Assembly: GCA_021532125.1 (NCBI GenBank)
Contig: JADYUX010000001.1
Coordinates: 434,001 to 498,000 of the forward strand
Length of the DNA stretch: 64,000 nt
Direction of reading: 5' to 3'
Source of the DNA: Arcanobacterium haemolyticum
GTDB taxonomy: Bacteria > Actinomycetota > Actinomycetes > Actinomycetales > Actinomycetaceae
A program made the translations under genes and the position numbers. Of the stretch, positions 18,665-28,904 are shown piece after piece (the stretch's first letter is position 1; every line of letters starts with the position of its first letter). The notes beneath the pieces were generated by a model that saw nothing but the letters and a program-made list of their open reading frames with translations, made no database searches and was not told the origin of the DNA.

Positions 18665-19678
18665 TTGAACGAGACGTTTCTGCTCGTCGCGTTCATCGTT
18701 GGAGTCGCATTCATTTTCGATTACACGAATGGATTCCACGATGCTGCGAACGCCATTGCAACGTCGGTCGCAACGCGGGCTCTAACCCCGCGCGCCGCAC
18801 TCACCATGGCGGCTGTCATGAACTTCATCGGTGCCATGCTTGGCACCGCTGTCGCCTCCACCATCGGCGGTGGCATCATCAACATCAGCGACGCTGGAGG
18901 AGCACACGCCGGCCTCGTCATTGTGTTGGGCGCCTTGATCGGCGCCATCACATGGAACCTCATCACGTGGTGGTTCGGCCTGCCTTCGTCGTCGTCTCAT
19001 GCCCTGATCGGCGGCCTTTGTGGAGCTGGCCTGACGGCGTCAATCACGGTTCATTGGAACGTTATCCTCGACAAGGTGATTGTTCCCATGGTCCTCTCAC
19101 CAACCGTTGGATTCATCCTCGCGTTTGTTCTCATGAAGATCATGCTGCGTCTGCTTGTTAATGCTTCGTACAAGCCGACGATGCGCCGTTTCCGTCACGC
19201 CCAGACTGTGTCGGCTGCGGCTTTGGCGCTCGGCCACGGACTTCAGGATGCACAGAAGACGATGGGCGTTGTGACCTTGGCGCTTGTTGCTGGTGGTTAC
19301 CACGAGGATCCCTCGGTGATCCCGACCTGGGTGAAACTTGGAGCCGCTCTGGCGATTTCGCTCGGTACATATTCTGGTGGCGCGCGAATCATGAAGACGC
19401 TGGGTCAGAAGATTATCGATCTTGATTCATCTCGTGGATTCGTGGCAGAGCTCGTGGGTGCGTCAGTGCTTTTCGTGACTGCTCAGTTCCATGCTCCTAT
19501 TTCGACGACGCACACGATTACGTGCGCAATTATGGGTGTTGGTGCTACGAAGCGTAAGTCTGCTGTCCGCTGGGGAATCGCAGGAAACATTGTGACGGCA
19601 TGGGTTCTGACCTTACCTGCAGCTGCCGCTGTTTCTGCGCTGGCGACATGGATATTTATGCAAGTTATTCCCATGTAG
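18665..19678 (+). CDS. pit: PiT-family low-affinity inorganic phosphate transporter
   Basis: This 337-residue membrane protein imports phosphate in symport with H+ as a metal-phosphate complex. The PiT signature GFHDAANAIATSVATRAL is near the N-terminus, and a second inverted GHGLQDAQKTMG copy lies mid-protein. About ten hydrophobic segments are present. The start is TTG at 18665 with AAGGAG in the end of the DUF47 gene. A perfect terminator follows. Confidence 0.93.
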   Translation: MNETFLLVAFIVGVAFIFDYTNGFHDAANAIATSVATRALTPRAALTMAAVMNFIGAMLGTAVASTIGGGIINISDAGGAHAGLVIVLGALIGAITWNLITWWFGLPSSSSHALIGGLCGAGLTASITVHWNVILDKVIVPMVLSPTVGFILAFVLMKIMLRLLVNASYKPTMRRFRHAQTVSAAALALGHGLQDAQKTMGVVTLALVAGGYHEDPSVIPTWVKLGAALAISLGTYSGGARIMKTLGQKIIDLDSSRGFVAELVGASVLFVTAQFHAPISTTHTITCAIMGVGATKRKSAVRWGIAGNIVTAWVLTLPAAAAVSALATWIFMQVIPM

Positions 19679-19690
19679 CTTGGCGCGATG

Positions 19691-19727
19691 GAGGGGCGTG
19701 ACACGGCAGTGTCACGCCCCTCTTTTG
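19691..19727 (+). terminator. Intrinsic terminator after pit
   Basis: A perfect 14-base-pair stem (19691-19704 with 19709-19722), loop GGCA, is followed by TTTT. The remaining gap to 20003 shows no recognisable feature. Confidence 0.9.
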
Positions 19728-20003
19728 TGTGTATAGGCCCACCTCAAAATTGTTCGAGGAGTTACGCGGAGTCGCGCCCTCTTTTGTATGTTCAGGGTTT
19801 CCTGCGCAATTCAGCGGTTCGGGTGTGATTACGTGCGGGGTAGGCCGACTGTGGGCGCAGGCGCATACATTTTGTCCCTTGTCACTGCTCAGACTCCCCG
19901 ATGGGTTCCGTCGATGACGTGCGTGAGAGCGGCGTGGCGGGGTCGTTATTCGCGTCCAGGTCTTCTGAGTGAGTTCTGAATCTGCCTGCGTGGCCAATTG
20001 TTG

Positions 20004-21956
20004 TTAGATCGGGCGTGTTCGTAGTGCTTCGAGTGCAAATTGTTGGACGTCGAGTGTTGTGAGCGCATCCGAAAGTAGGCTTGAGTGGAATGTTTGCTCG
20101 TCACGAACGTGAAGAAGTGCAGCTCGTCGTGCTTCGAGTACGCCGAGGTCAATATCGTCGTCATCGTTGCTGTTGTCGAGGAAAACCCGCTCAGCTTCGT
20201 CGAGAATTTCACGGAGTCGCGCTATGTCGGTTGCACGTTCGTCATCGGATGGACCGCGGGTTGGCTTGATAGTCTCGACGAACCACCGCAAGGTTCCCCC
20301 TTGGATAATTAGCGAGAAGCCTGCGACGAGGAATGCAATGAAGATGAGGTAGGAACGCATCGGGGTGTCGGTTGGGAGAGTCTGGGCTGCTGCCACAGTG
20401 ATGGCTCCGCGCATGCCTGCCCATACAACCACGGCGCCGTCGCGGACGGTAAGAGGTGATTCAACAAAGTAGTCGATGTCAGCGATGGCACGCGTGAATC
20501 GAGTACGTACTTCAGCGAGTGTTGGCGCTTCAGAGCCCCGCCAGCCAAAGATACGACGAAGTAGCCGCCACGGAAGACGTCGAACTCTACGAGAAGAAAA
20601 CGAACGCCCTGCGGTACCGCGTAACTGGTTCTCCAGGAGACTTAACTCGGCCGGAGCCGGCGGCTTTCCGCCCGCCCCACCGGGACGTCTCGGCGATGAA
20701 GCACGCTCAAGTTCTGAGGCGTCAGCAGCGCACACATTCGCGACTGTCGTTTCTGTCGTCGCCTGGTGCTCAAAAATCTGCTGATTACGCGTATCCGTGC
20801 TGAATCGATCCTTATGTTTCATAAAGCTGCGCCCAGTACTATTGCGGCCATGCTTGCGCCCGCGCCTTCGATTGAGATCTCGGACTTCGTCGATCAGGTG
20901 CATATAAGTTTCTTCGGACAACATGTTTTGCGCTTGTTCGAAGCGCGGGCGCAGTCGCGCACGGCGACGGGCTCGACTTTGTATCCATGCGAGCAGAGGC
21001 GCAACAAAGGCTGCCCGAATAATGATCGAACCGACGAGGGCAAAGATGGCAAGGCCAGCAGCTCGCAGCACGGTATTGACAGAGTTCTCTTGGAGATCCG
21101 CTACGAGGCTATGAAGTTGTAGCCCCATCGTAAGGAAGACGATTCCTTCAAGGAGAAATTCGAGGGTGGCCCAGTTTTTTGTTGCGAAGATACGCATGCT
21201 CGGGGCGATGTACTTTGCCGAGCCCTGCCCAATCACGAGACCTGCTACAACCGCTGCCACGAGGCCAGATGCTCCTAGCTCTTCAGCAGGAATCATTGCA
21301 ATAAAAGGTACTGCGAAAGAGAGCGTTGTCGCTGCGACAGCATTATCAATTCGCGACACAGCCCAGAGGAAGCATCTTCCAACAGCAATGCCGATGATTG
21401 ATGCGATAGCGACAGAATAGACCACGAGCCAGGCGACGCCGAGAGCGCTAAATGACGCAGCTGCCGCCGCAACGGCCGTACGAAGCATGACGAGCGCAGT
21501 CGCGTCATTAAGCAGACCTTCGCCCTCGAGTATCGCAGTAATTCGTGGTGATACGTTGGTCGATTTCACAATTGATGTAGCAACAGCATCAGTGGGGCTT
21601 AACACGGCGCCAAGCGCAATTGCCCACGGCAGGTCAAGTTCCGGGATAAGCACCCACATGACAAGGCCAAGAAACACCGAGCTGGCAATGACAAGCAAAA
21701 CAGAAAGACCAGCAATCGGGGCAAATTCACGACGAAAATCCATCACAGGCATTTCGATAGCGGCTGCGTAGAGAAGGGGCGGCAACATCGCTGTGAGGAC
21801 AAGTTCCGGTTCAATGTGGATGAGAGGAACGCCTGGAATAAATCCAACTGCAGCTCCAAGGAGAACAAGCAGAAGTGGCGCAGCCACGTTGAGACGTGGG
21901 CCAAGAAGAGACGTGAGACAGATGGCGACGAGGCCAAGAGCAATAACGATCTCCAC
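20004..21956 (-). CDS. nhaP: CPA1-family Na+/H+ antiporter
   Basis: This 650-residue cation:proton antiporter has about twelve membrane segments in residues 1-350. LSPTDAVATSIV and EGEGLLNDATALV are hallmark CPA1 motifs, the latter containing the Asn-Asp pair of the ion site. Another membrane stretch (VVWAGMRGAITVAAAQTLP) follows a long hydrophilic insertion at about residues 370-490. The C-terminus is cytosolic and acidic. GTG at 21956 is chosen as start because GGGAGG lies upstream; the frame to 22058 lacks one. It is divergent from the CRISPR locus. Confidence 0.88.
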   Translation of the reverse strand: MEIVIALGLVAICLTSLLGPRLNVAAPLLLVLLGAAVGFIPGVPLIHIEPELVLTAMLPPLLYAAAIEMPVMDFRREFAPIAGLSVLLVIASSVFLGLVMWVLIPELDLPWAIALGAVLSPTDAVATSIVKSTNVSPRITAILEGEGLLNDATALVMLRTAVAAAAASFSALGVAWLVVYSVAIASIIGIAVGRCFLWAVSRIDNAVAATTLSFAVPFIAMIPAEELGASGLVAAVVAGLVIGQGSAKYIAPSMRIFATKNWATLEFLLEGIVFLTMGLQLHSLVADLQENSVNTVLRAAGLAIFALVGSIIIRAAFVAPLLAWIQSRARRRARLRPRFEQAQNMLSEETYMHLIDEVRDLNRRRGRKHGRNSTGRSFMKHKDRFSTDTRNQQIFEHQATTETTVANVCAADASELERASSPRRPGGAGGKPPAPAELSLLENQLRGTAGRSFSSRRVRRLPWRLLRRIFGWRGSEAPTLAEVRTRFTRAIADIDYFVESPLTVRDGAVVVWAGMRGAITVAAAQTLPTDTPMRSYLIFIAFLVAGFSLIIQGGTLRWFVETIKPTRGPSDDERATDIARLREILDEAERVFLDNSNDDDDIDLGVLEARRAALLHVRDEQTFHSSLLSDALTTLDVQQFALEALRTRPI

Positions 21957-22156
21957 AGGTGATCCTCCCGAGCTTGTGAGCGGCTGATTGGCGAGCCCCA
22001 CTTGCCGAGATCTGAACTGACGCAGACAGGTGGGGCGAGCTACCACATATATTTTCACGCGCGCGCGACAGGATTTTTTGTGTGACTTGAAACACGTGCG
22101 AATTTCTGTCGCACGCCCATGATGTCATCTAACCAGCAACCGAAGGAGGAGCAACT

Positions 22157-22405
22157 TTGCAAGAAACCCACGCCATCGATACAGCAAGCATCCACGTTCC
22201 CACAGGAACGGCGGATATCCTTATAAATACCGCAGGAGACCCCGCAGGGGCGGGGATGATCCTAATGCGTCTTAGAGATACTGCGGTAAACCGATGCCTA
22301 CCCCGCGTGAGCGGGGATGGCTCGGCCCATTCGCGCGGGCAGCATTCCACTTCATCAACACACACAAAACGGATCATTAGCTGTTGCAACATCGTCGGCA
22401 GTTAG
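22157..22405 (+). other. Possible small ORF with strong ribosome site that runs through relic CRISPR repeats
   Basis: A TTG codon at 22157 follows AAGGAGGAGCAACT, a near-ideal ribosome site. The frame stays open for 82 residues (MQETHAIDTASIHVPTG...) through two CRISPR-like repeats. The first 30 residues look like normal protein and the rest is repeat-derived. It may be the 5-prime remnant of a gene truncated next to the relic array. It has no recognised homology. Confidence 0.3.
22235..22323 (+). CRISPR. Relic two-repeat CRISPR unit upstream of cas3
   Basis: Two degenerate copies of the main-array repeat occur at 22235-22262 (ends CGGGGATGATCC) and 22296-22323 (contains CCCCGCGTGAGCGGGGATG). 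They flank a 33-base spacer-like stretch at 22263-22295. Their start-to-start distance is 61 bases, exactly the period of the array at 32193-32950, and the orientation is the same. Confidence 0.65.
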
Positions 22406-22433
22406 AGGATGACCAACGCTGCCCCGAAGTACC

Positions 22434-22474
22434 TTTAGGATGCATTATTGGCGTCTTTAAGATGCATTATTGCG
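22434..22474. promoter_or_regulatory. Tandem operator-like direct repeats before the cas promoter
   Basis: TTTAGGATGCATTATTGGCG (22434-22453) and TTTAAGATGCATTATTGCG (22456-22474) are near-identical and spaced 22 bases apart, two helical turns. They lie immediately upstream of the predicted -35 box, as an activator or repressor site would. Confidence 0.5.
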
Positions 22475-22480
22475 AATTGC

Positions 22481-22510
22481 TTGACATACCTGCATGATGC
22501 GGCGTAGATT
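22481..22510 (+). promoter_or_regulatory. Predicted promoter of the cas3-cas6e operon
   Basis: TTGACA (22481-22486) and TAGATT (22505-22510) are separated by 18 bases, close to the vegetative sigma consensus, 39 bases before the cas3 ATG. The -35 is perfect and the spacing slightly long. Confidence 0.6.
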
Positions 22511-22548
22511 CACAATCAGAGAATCCAGAAGCTCGACGAGGAGTAATC

Positions 22549-25463
22549 ATGAGTCTTTCCCCAACGGCAATGAGCGCCTGGGCGAAGAGCGGACGCGGTT
22601 CCGACGAATTCGCGTGGCTCCCGCTCCCTGTTCACTTAGCCGACACTGCGGAGGTCGCACACCATCTAGCACTTCACTGGCTCGGACCGGCACATCAAGA
22701 TTTCATTGCACAAGAATTCGCCGATTCACCATCAGCTCTAGGTCCGCAGGAGGAATTCGCCCGCCTAGCAGCATTCATTTCTCATCTCCATGATGTAGGG
22801 AAAGCATCGCCTGCCTTCGCTATGCAGGTCCAGGCACTTCAAGATGTCATGATGGAGCACGGTTTCACCTTCCCCCCAACCGATTCACACGAACGACGGC
22901 AAACTCCCCACGCCCTCGTTGGACAGTTTTTTCTCACCACGTGGTTTGAGAGCGAATGTGGCTGGTCTTCTGAATCATCTTCCGCCCTGGCATCACTCGT
23001 CGGAGCACACCATGGAATTCCCGCGACCGATGGAAGCATTAACCGGTGTAAGAGCTATCCTCACCTCATTGGCACAGGTGTCTGGGAAGAAGTACGCCAG
23101 GAGCTAGCGCAGTGGGCTGTGGAGCGATGCAATGTCACAGAACTTCTCCCAGCTTGGGGGAAAAGATCCTGGTCCCAGCCGTTCCTCGTGATGTTGTCTG
23201 GCTTAGTCATTGTTGCTGATTGGATTGCGTCGAGCGAGCAATACTTCCCCTTAGTGCCCCGATCGAATGACGGCCGGGAACTTCTCGACCAGGATCAGCA
23301 CGCCGCGCGAGTGCACAGAGCACTCTCTCTTTTAGAAATCCCGACTCCCTGGCGCCCGCGGGATTCGGGAGAAAGCGCCGAATCTTTTTACGCTTCACGT
23401 TTCAATCTCCCAGAAGGAGCCTCACCAACAGCCGTTCAACGTCAAGTACTTGAATCTGCTCGCCATATGGATCTACCCGGTTTGATTATCGTCGAAGAAA
23501 CGACAGGGGCTGGAAAAACAGAGGCAGCCCTCGCGGCAGCGGAGATACTTGCGGCTCGCACCGGCCGAGCGGGCATTTGTTTCGCTCTGCCTACACAGGC
23601 GACTACCGATGCTATGTTTAACCGCGTACTTAATTGGCTCGAGAACATTGAGCGCGCATACTCAGGAAGCGGCTCTCCATCAAATTTCTCCGTCCAACTC
23701 ACTCACGGCCGGGCGCGGCTTAACAAAGAACGTCAGGCTCTTCTTGGCCGCGGCTATAGCATCCACGACTCGCTTTTCAACATGCTTGGCGGAGATAACT
23801 CATCGATTTCTCCCACTGAAATCGGTTGCGATTCTCTTGACGAACAAAACGGCACTTCACGACACCGAGACCCAGACCTCGCTATTCTTCCGTGGTTCAG
23901 CGGACGAAAAAAACCATGCTCGCAGACTTCGTCGTCACAACTATTGACCACGTACTTTTTGCGGCTATGCAAGCACCCCACCTCGCTCTACGGCACCTGG
24001 GATTGTCGAGAAAAGTTGTCATCATCGACGAAGTCCATGTGTATTCGACCTACATGTACGTTTACCTCAAGAGGGCGCTCACCTGGCTCGCTTCGTACGG
24101 CGTTCCAGTAGTTCTTCTATCAGCAACACTCTCTGAAAAGCAGACGACAGAGCTCGTCGCCGCTTACCGAAAAGGGCGTGGAACCCGGATTTCCTCCCGT
24201 CAGAAGAAGCACATCCTCTCGACTCCCTTCCCATGTATTGTGAGCGCTTCACAAGAATCCGTTGACATCACGCCAACTCCAGCTAGTGGCCGCACATCTA
24301 CATGCACAGTCCAACGCCTTGAGGACGGAGACCTCGTCTCATTACTCGAAGATTCACTATCCGAAGGCGGATGTGCACTTATCGTTCGTAACACTGTTGT
24401 CCGTGCACAAGAAACCTTTGAGCTCCTTCGTGAGCACTTCGGCGACGACGTCATGCTCAACCACGCACGATTCACAATTGGTGACCGCCTAGCTAAGGAC
24501 GCAGATCTACTTCGCAGATTCGGCCCACCGCGTTCCCATCCGAACAGACCTTATCGAGCAATTGTCGTCGCAACACAAGTTGTTGAGCAATCCCTTGATG
24601 TCGATTTCGACCTGCTTATCACGGATCTCGCTCCAATCGATCTCGTGCTGCAACGAATGGGACGTTTACATCGGCATAACCGACCACGCCCACCTAAGCT
24701 CGTCGCACCAGTGTGTTACATCGATGCTCTTCCAAACGAAGGCAAAGAGCCGAACCTCGATTGGGGAGGAAAAGGTATATATGGTGCACGCGATCTTCTT
24801 CTTACAGCAGCAGCTCTACTTAGGAGGATCAAGAGCTCCGGAGAAATCACTGCACCAGACGATGTACACGCACTCATCGAGGAAGTTTATGGCGATCATC
24901 CAGATATTCCGACTGCGTGGCAAACAGCATTCGCAGAAGCTCAACAAGAGGAAGAAACCGAGCGTAAAGATAAAGAGAACGCGGCGAGGACCTTCCTTCT
25001 CGATGAGCCCCTTCCAGCAGGAGCATCTCCGTCCCTCACAAGTTGGCTCTCAGTCATGACTACTGATGATGAGACTGCTGGACGTGCACACGTCCGCGAC
25101 GGTGAAGATTCGCTCGAAGTCATTTTGATTGAAGAAGAACAAATTGGCGGCCAGATCGAACTCCGAACGCTTTCTTCCTCACCGGATCAGCCGGGCGAGA
25201 TCATCCCTATTGATCAAATGCCACGCGATGAGATCTGCAGAATAATGGCAATGTCAAGCGTCCGCCTGCCTAATTCATTAAGTAGGGGAAAAAAGCTTTT
25301 CGACATTTTGAAGGAATTCGAGAACAATAGGTTCTATGAAGCTTGGCAACGAAGCCCCCTCCTATCCGGACAATTAGTTCTCCCTCTTACTAATAAGCGG
25401 GCAACACTTTTAGGCACAATCCTTGAATATACGTCAGAAACTGGACTAAAGGAGGTCAAATGA
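22549..25463 (+). pseudogene. cas3: cas3, type I-E nuclease-helicase, split by a one-base frameshift
   Basis: Cas3 degrades DNA unwound at a Cascade-bound target. The N-terminal HD nuclease has His81-Asp82 (SHLHDVGKAS) and GAHHG; the helicase has Walker A TTGAGKTE at about 319-325. After residue 455 the reading frame is lost at an A7 run (23907-23913) and the first frame ends at 24111. The -1 frame, open from 23892 to 25463, continues the protein with LADFVVTTIDHVLF, the DEVH box (IIDEVHVY), SATL, and QRMGRLHRH. One extra A, a -1 slip on A_AAA_AAA, or transcript slippage would give about 970 residues. The start ATG has GAGGAG upstream. The stop overlaps cse1 as ATGA. It could be a real mutation, a sequencing error in the homopolymer, or recoding. 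Confidence 0.88.
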
Positions 25464-27118
25464 CGACATCGTACAACCTCCTCGATGAAAAATGGATAAG
25501 GGTAGTCAGACTTGACGGTACGCCCGACGTCCTATCGCTCGTCGAGGTATTTCAACAAGCCTCAGAATTAGAAGGAATTCACGGCGAGATTGCGAGCCAA
25601 GATGCGGCAATCATCCGTCTGCTCATAGCAATCTGCCACCGTGCCATGGACGGCCCCGAGCACCTTGGGGTATGGAAAGAATACTGGAATTCTCCAGGAA
25701 GGCTCTCTGAGGACGCCGTGGCCTATCTCGAAGAATTCCGCGATCGTTTTGATCTTCGCGACCCAGAAAAGCCATTTTTCCAAGTCGCTGGAATTCATTC
25801 GTCGTCAGGGAAAACATCCGATCTCAACTCGTTCATCGTCGATGTCCCCAACGGTGTTCCATTCTTCACGACACGCATAGGCAGCGGACTCGAATCAATG
25901 AGTTGGGCCGAAGCCGCTCGCTGGCTTGTCCATATCCATGCCTTCGATCCATCAGGAATCCGCACAGGCGCAGTCGGAGATCCCCTTGTCAAAGGCGGCA
26001 AAGGTTACCCCATCGGACCAGGATGGACAGGCCAAATTGGTACAGTCATCGTGCTTGGCCCCAACTTGGAAAAAACTCTCCTACTCAACACAGTCACGAG
26101 ATTTGAAGGGCAGCGGATCGTCTCCGATCCCGAAACCGATCTTCCCCCGTGGGAACGTGAACCTGACGGCCCCGGTGGATCATCAGGTGTAGATCCCCAC
26201 GGGCCTGTTGAGTGCTACACCTGGCAGTCACGTCGTGTTCTCTTGCATGGCGACGACGACGCTGTAACGTCCTTATTCCTTGGTAACGGCGATCGCCTTA
26301 CACCGCAGAATCGCCAGGATGTTGAACCAATGAGTGCATGGCGTTACTCAGACCCACAGTCCAAGAAATTCAAGTACGACGTTTACATGCCTCGCAAACA
26401 CAATGTTGACCAGGCATTATGGCGAGGTTTGCCAGCACTCATTGGCCGCCTCAGTCCCTCAACACAGGGAATTGGCAAGAACGCAGTACAGCGTTTTCTC
26501 CCTCCGGCAGTTATCCGTCTTGCGGAGCGACTTAAACGAGAGACTGACATTTTCGACGACCGCCCCATCTCCGTCCGAGCCATTGGTCTTGAATACGGAA
26601 GTCAAGAAGCCGTAACGGTAGAACTCACCGACGAGACGCTCGATCTACCAGCGAGTATTCTCGACGACCCGTCAACAATCCAACTTGTCGAAGACGCGAT
26701 GGAGATGACCGATAATGTGGCACTCCTCGTGAGAAACCTCGGCGCCAATATCGATCGTGCTAGCGGCGGCGATCCAGATACTGCAGCTAGCGCAGGAAAC
26801 CGAGCCCGAGCAGCTTTCTACTACGCCCTCGACCAAGAGTTCCCTCGATGGCTCGCTGATCTCGATTCCAAAGAACGAATTGATGCGAAACGTTCGTGGT
26901 TCGATTTTGTCCGTCAGCAGGCCCTCGCTCAACAACAAGATTTAACATCTCGCGCGCCCGATACGGCTTTCGCTGGACGAGGCACTATGGATGTCGCACG
27001 GGCTCTCGCAATCTTCCATGCGTCACTCAATAAAACCATCCCCCGTGTTCTTTTAGCTCCAACGTCGGAGTTATCTGAAACACCTGCTACTTCCTCCGAA
27101 GAAAGGAACGAGAAATGA
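25460..27118 (+). CDS. cse1: Cse1/Cas8e, large subunit of type I-E Cascade
   Basis: This 552-residue protein begins SYNLLDEKWIRV, the usual Cse1 N-terminus, and continues with the FDLRDPEKPFFQV and GYPIGPGWTGQIG segments typical of the family. Cse1 recognises the PAM, recruits Cas3 and stabilises the R-loop. It overlaps cas3 and cse2 by four bases (ATGA) on each side, indicating one translationally coupled operon. No damage is seen, in contrast to cas3. Confidence 0.95.
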   Translation: MTTSYNLLDEKWIRVVRLDGTPDVLSLVEVFQQASELEGIHGEIASQDAAIIRLLIAICHRAMDGPEHLGVWKEYWNSPGRLSEDAVAYLEEFRDRFDLRDPEKPFFQVAGIHSSSGKTSDLNSFIVDVPNGVPFFTTRIGSGLESMSWAEAARWLVHIHAFDPSGIRTGAVGDPLVKGGKGYPIGPGWTGQIGTVIVLGPNLEKTLLLNTVTRFEGQRIVSDPETDLPPWEREPDGPGGSSGVDPHGPVECYTWQSRRVLLHGDDDAVTSLFLGNGDRLTPQNRQDVEPMSAWRYSDPQSKKFKYDVYMPRKHNVDQALWRGLPALIGRLSPSTQGIGKNAVQRFLPPAVIRLAERLKRETDIFDDRPISVRAIGLEYGSQEAVTVELTDETLDLPASILDDPSTIQLVEDAMEMTDNVALLVRNLGANIDRASGGDPDTAASAGNRARAAFYYALDQEFPRWLADLDSKERIDAKRSWFDFVRQQALAQQQDLTSRAPDTAFAGRGTMDVARALAIFHASLNKTIPRVLLAPTSELSETPATSSEERNEK

Positions 27119-27783
27119 CAACAGACCCCGCACCATCCGCTGAGGGAGGCAGCAAGCAGCCTGCCACTCCGAAACGAAACCTGCGCAAAGTTGGCATGAT
27201 TGTCGATCACAGGCTAGGAGGCCCCCTCGGGCTTCAACAGGCATACCTTGACAAAAAGCCCTACGCTAGGGCCAGCCTTGCTCATCTTCGAAAGGGAGTA
27301 TCTAGCCAACCTGGCGACCTCCCCGAGCTCTGGGAACTCACAAGTATCAAAGTCCCGGATCTCGCAGGCGACGCTCCCACGTATGAAGAGATCGCTGTCT
27401 ACACAGCAATGACGTTGTACGGCGTACATCAGCAATCCAAACAAGAGGGAATGTTCAAACCAGGATTTGGGCTTGGACATGCCGCACGCAGACTCATCGG
27501 TACTGACGATGACACCTCTGCTCGCGACCGATTCAACGCACTCGCAACCGCGGGGACAATCAGTGAACTCCGTTATCACCTTCGGACTTTTGTTTCACTG
27601 CTCCGCGCACGCGGAATTCCCCTCGACTATGCAATGCTCGCCGACGACATCGCCCATTTCCAGTACCCCGGAAATGCAAAGTCTGTCCGGCTACGCTGGG
27701 CGCGTCAATACGCCATCCTTCCTTCTGACACTTCCGACAACACTGCTGACCCCGAAGCATCCAACACAACTAAGGAGAACTGA
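27115..27783 (+). CDS. cse2: Cse2/Cas11e, small subunit of Cascade
   Basis: This 222-residue, Lys/Arg-rich, mainly helical protein is in the cse2 position, between cse1 and cas7. It has LAHLRKGVSSQPGDLPELWEL and RFNALATAGTISELRYHLRTFVSLL, regions common to Cse2. Two copies per complex line the non-target strand in Cascade. The N-terminal 25 residues are low-complexity. It ends two bases before the cas7 ATG. Confidence 0.92.
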   Translation: MTTDPAPSAEGGSKQPATPKRNLRKVGMIVDHRLGGPLGLQQAYLDKKPYARASLAHLRKGVSSQPGDLPELWELTSIKVPDLAGDAPTYEEIAVYTAMTLYGVHQQSKQEGMFKPGFGLGHAARRLIGTDDDTSARDRFNALATAGTISELRYHLRTFVSLLRARGIPLDYAMLADDIAHFQYPGNAKSVRLRWARQYAILPSDTSDNTADPEASNTTKEN

Positions 27784-27785
27784 TC

Positions 27786-28904
27786 ATGACCACATTCGTT
27801 GACCTCCACATCATCCAGAACCTCCCCCCGTCGTGCGTCAACCGCGACGACTCCGGCTCACCCAAGACCGCCGTATTCGGCGGTGTCCGTCGCCTACGCG
27901 TATCGAGCCAATCATGGAAGAGCGCGGCACGAAAGTTCTTCAATAACCGCCTCACGCCCGAAGAAGTTGGTATCCGTACAAAACGCGTCGTCGAACTTCT
28001 CGCCAAGAAGATCACCGCAAAGAACCCTGAACTAACCGACAACGCAGACACACTCGCCGCCGAAGTCTTCAGAGCAGCAAAAATCAAGCTCAGCGTTCCT
28101 CGTGGAAAGGAAGGTGCAACCGAAGAATCTGGTTACCTTCTCTTCCTTGCCACCAGCCAGCTCAATCGACTTGCTGATCTCGCTATCACCTCACACACCG
28201 AGGGCACAGCCCTTGACGCGAAAGAAATCAAGAAAATCTTCAAAGAGGCACACGCAGTCGACATCGCCTTGTTCGGCAGAATGGTTGCGGATTCAGCGGA
28301 TCTTAATATTGATGCTTCGTGCCAAGTTGCTCATGCTATCTCCACACACGCAGCTGAAAACGAGTATGACTTCTTCACCGCAGTCGACGACGAAAAGAAG
28401 AACGCCGAAGACGAAGATGCCGGCGCAGGCATGATGGGAACAGTTGAATTCTCATCAGCAACGATGTACCGATACGCCACCGTCAATCTCGACCAACTAA
28501 GCAGCAACCTCGGCAACAAGGAAGCTACGCTCCGAGCCGTCGAAGAGTTCATCCGCGCATTCTCCCTCTCGATGCCAACCGGCAAGCAGAACACCTTCGC
28601 AAACCGGACACTTCCAGAAGCGATCGTCGTAACGGTCCGCGACGATCAGCCCATCTCCTATGCAGGCGCATTCGAAGACGCAATTCGCTCAACCGATGGT
28701 TATACAGCTAAGTCGATCGATGCTCTTGCTGCATACGCGCACAACATCGAATCCGCTTACGGTATGAAGCCCCTGGAAAGCTTCGTCGTCTCGGTAAAAG
28801 CATCTGAGTCTGTATCGAGCCTCGGAACAAAGGTCACATTTGCTGACCTACCTGCCAAAGTAACTGAGACTGTTGCGCCGCGCCTCAGCGAGGAGAACGC
28901 CTGA
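27786..28904 (+). CDS. cas7e: Cas7e/Cse4, crRNA backbone subunit of Cascade
   Basis: This 372-residue protein begins TTFVDLHIIQNLPPSCVNRD and carries the VFGGVRRLRVSSQSWKSAARK segment typical of type I-E Cas7. Six copies form the helical backbone around the crRNA spacer. The start ATG follows AAGGAG. It overlaps cas5 by one base (TGATG). Confidence 0.96.
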   Translation: MTTFVDLHIIQNLPPSCVNRDDSGSPKTAVFGGVRRLRVSSQSWKSAARKFFNNRLTPEEVGIRTKRVVELLAKKITAKNPELTDNADTLAAEVFRAAKIKLSVPRGKEGATEESGYLLFLATSQLNRLADLAITSHTEGTALDAKEIKKIFKEAHAVDIALFGRMVADSADLNIDASCQVAHAISTHAAENEYDFFTAVDDEKKNAEDEDAGAGMMGTVEFSSATMYRYATVNLDQLSSNLGNKEATLRAVEEFIRAFSLSMPTGKQNTFANRTLPEAIVVTVRDDQPISYAGAFEDAIRSTDGYTAKSIDALAAYAHNIESAYGMKPLESFVVSVKASESVSSLGTKVTFADLPAKVTETVAPRLSEENA

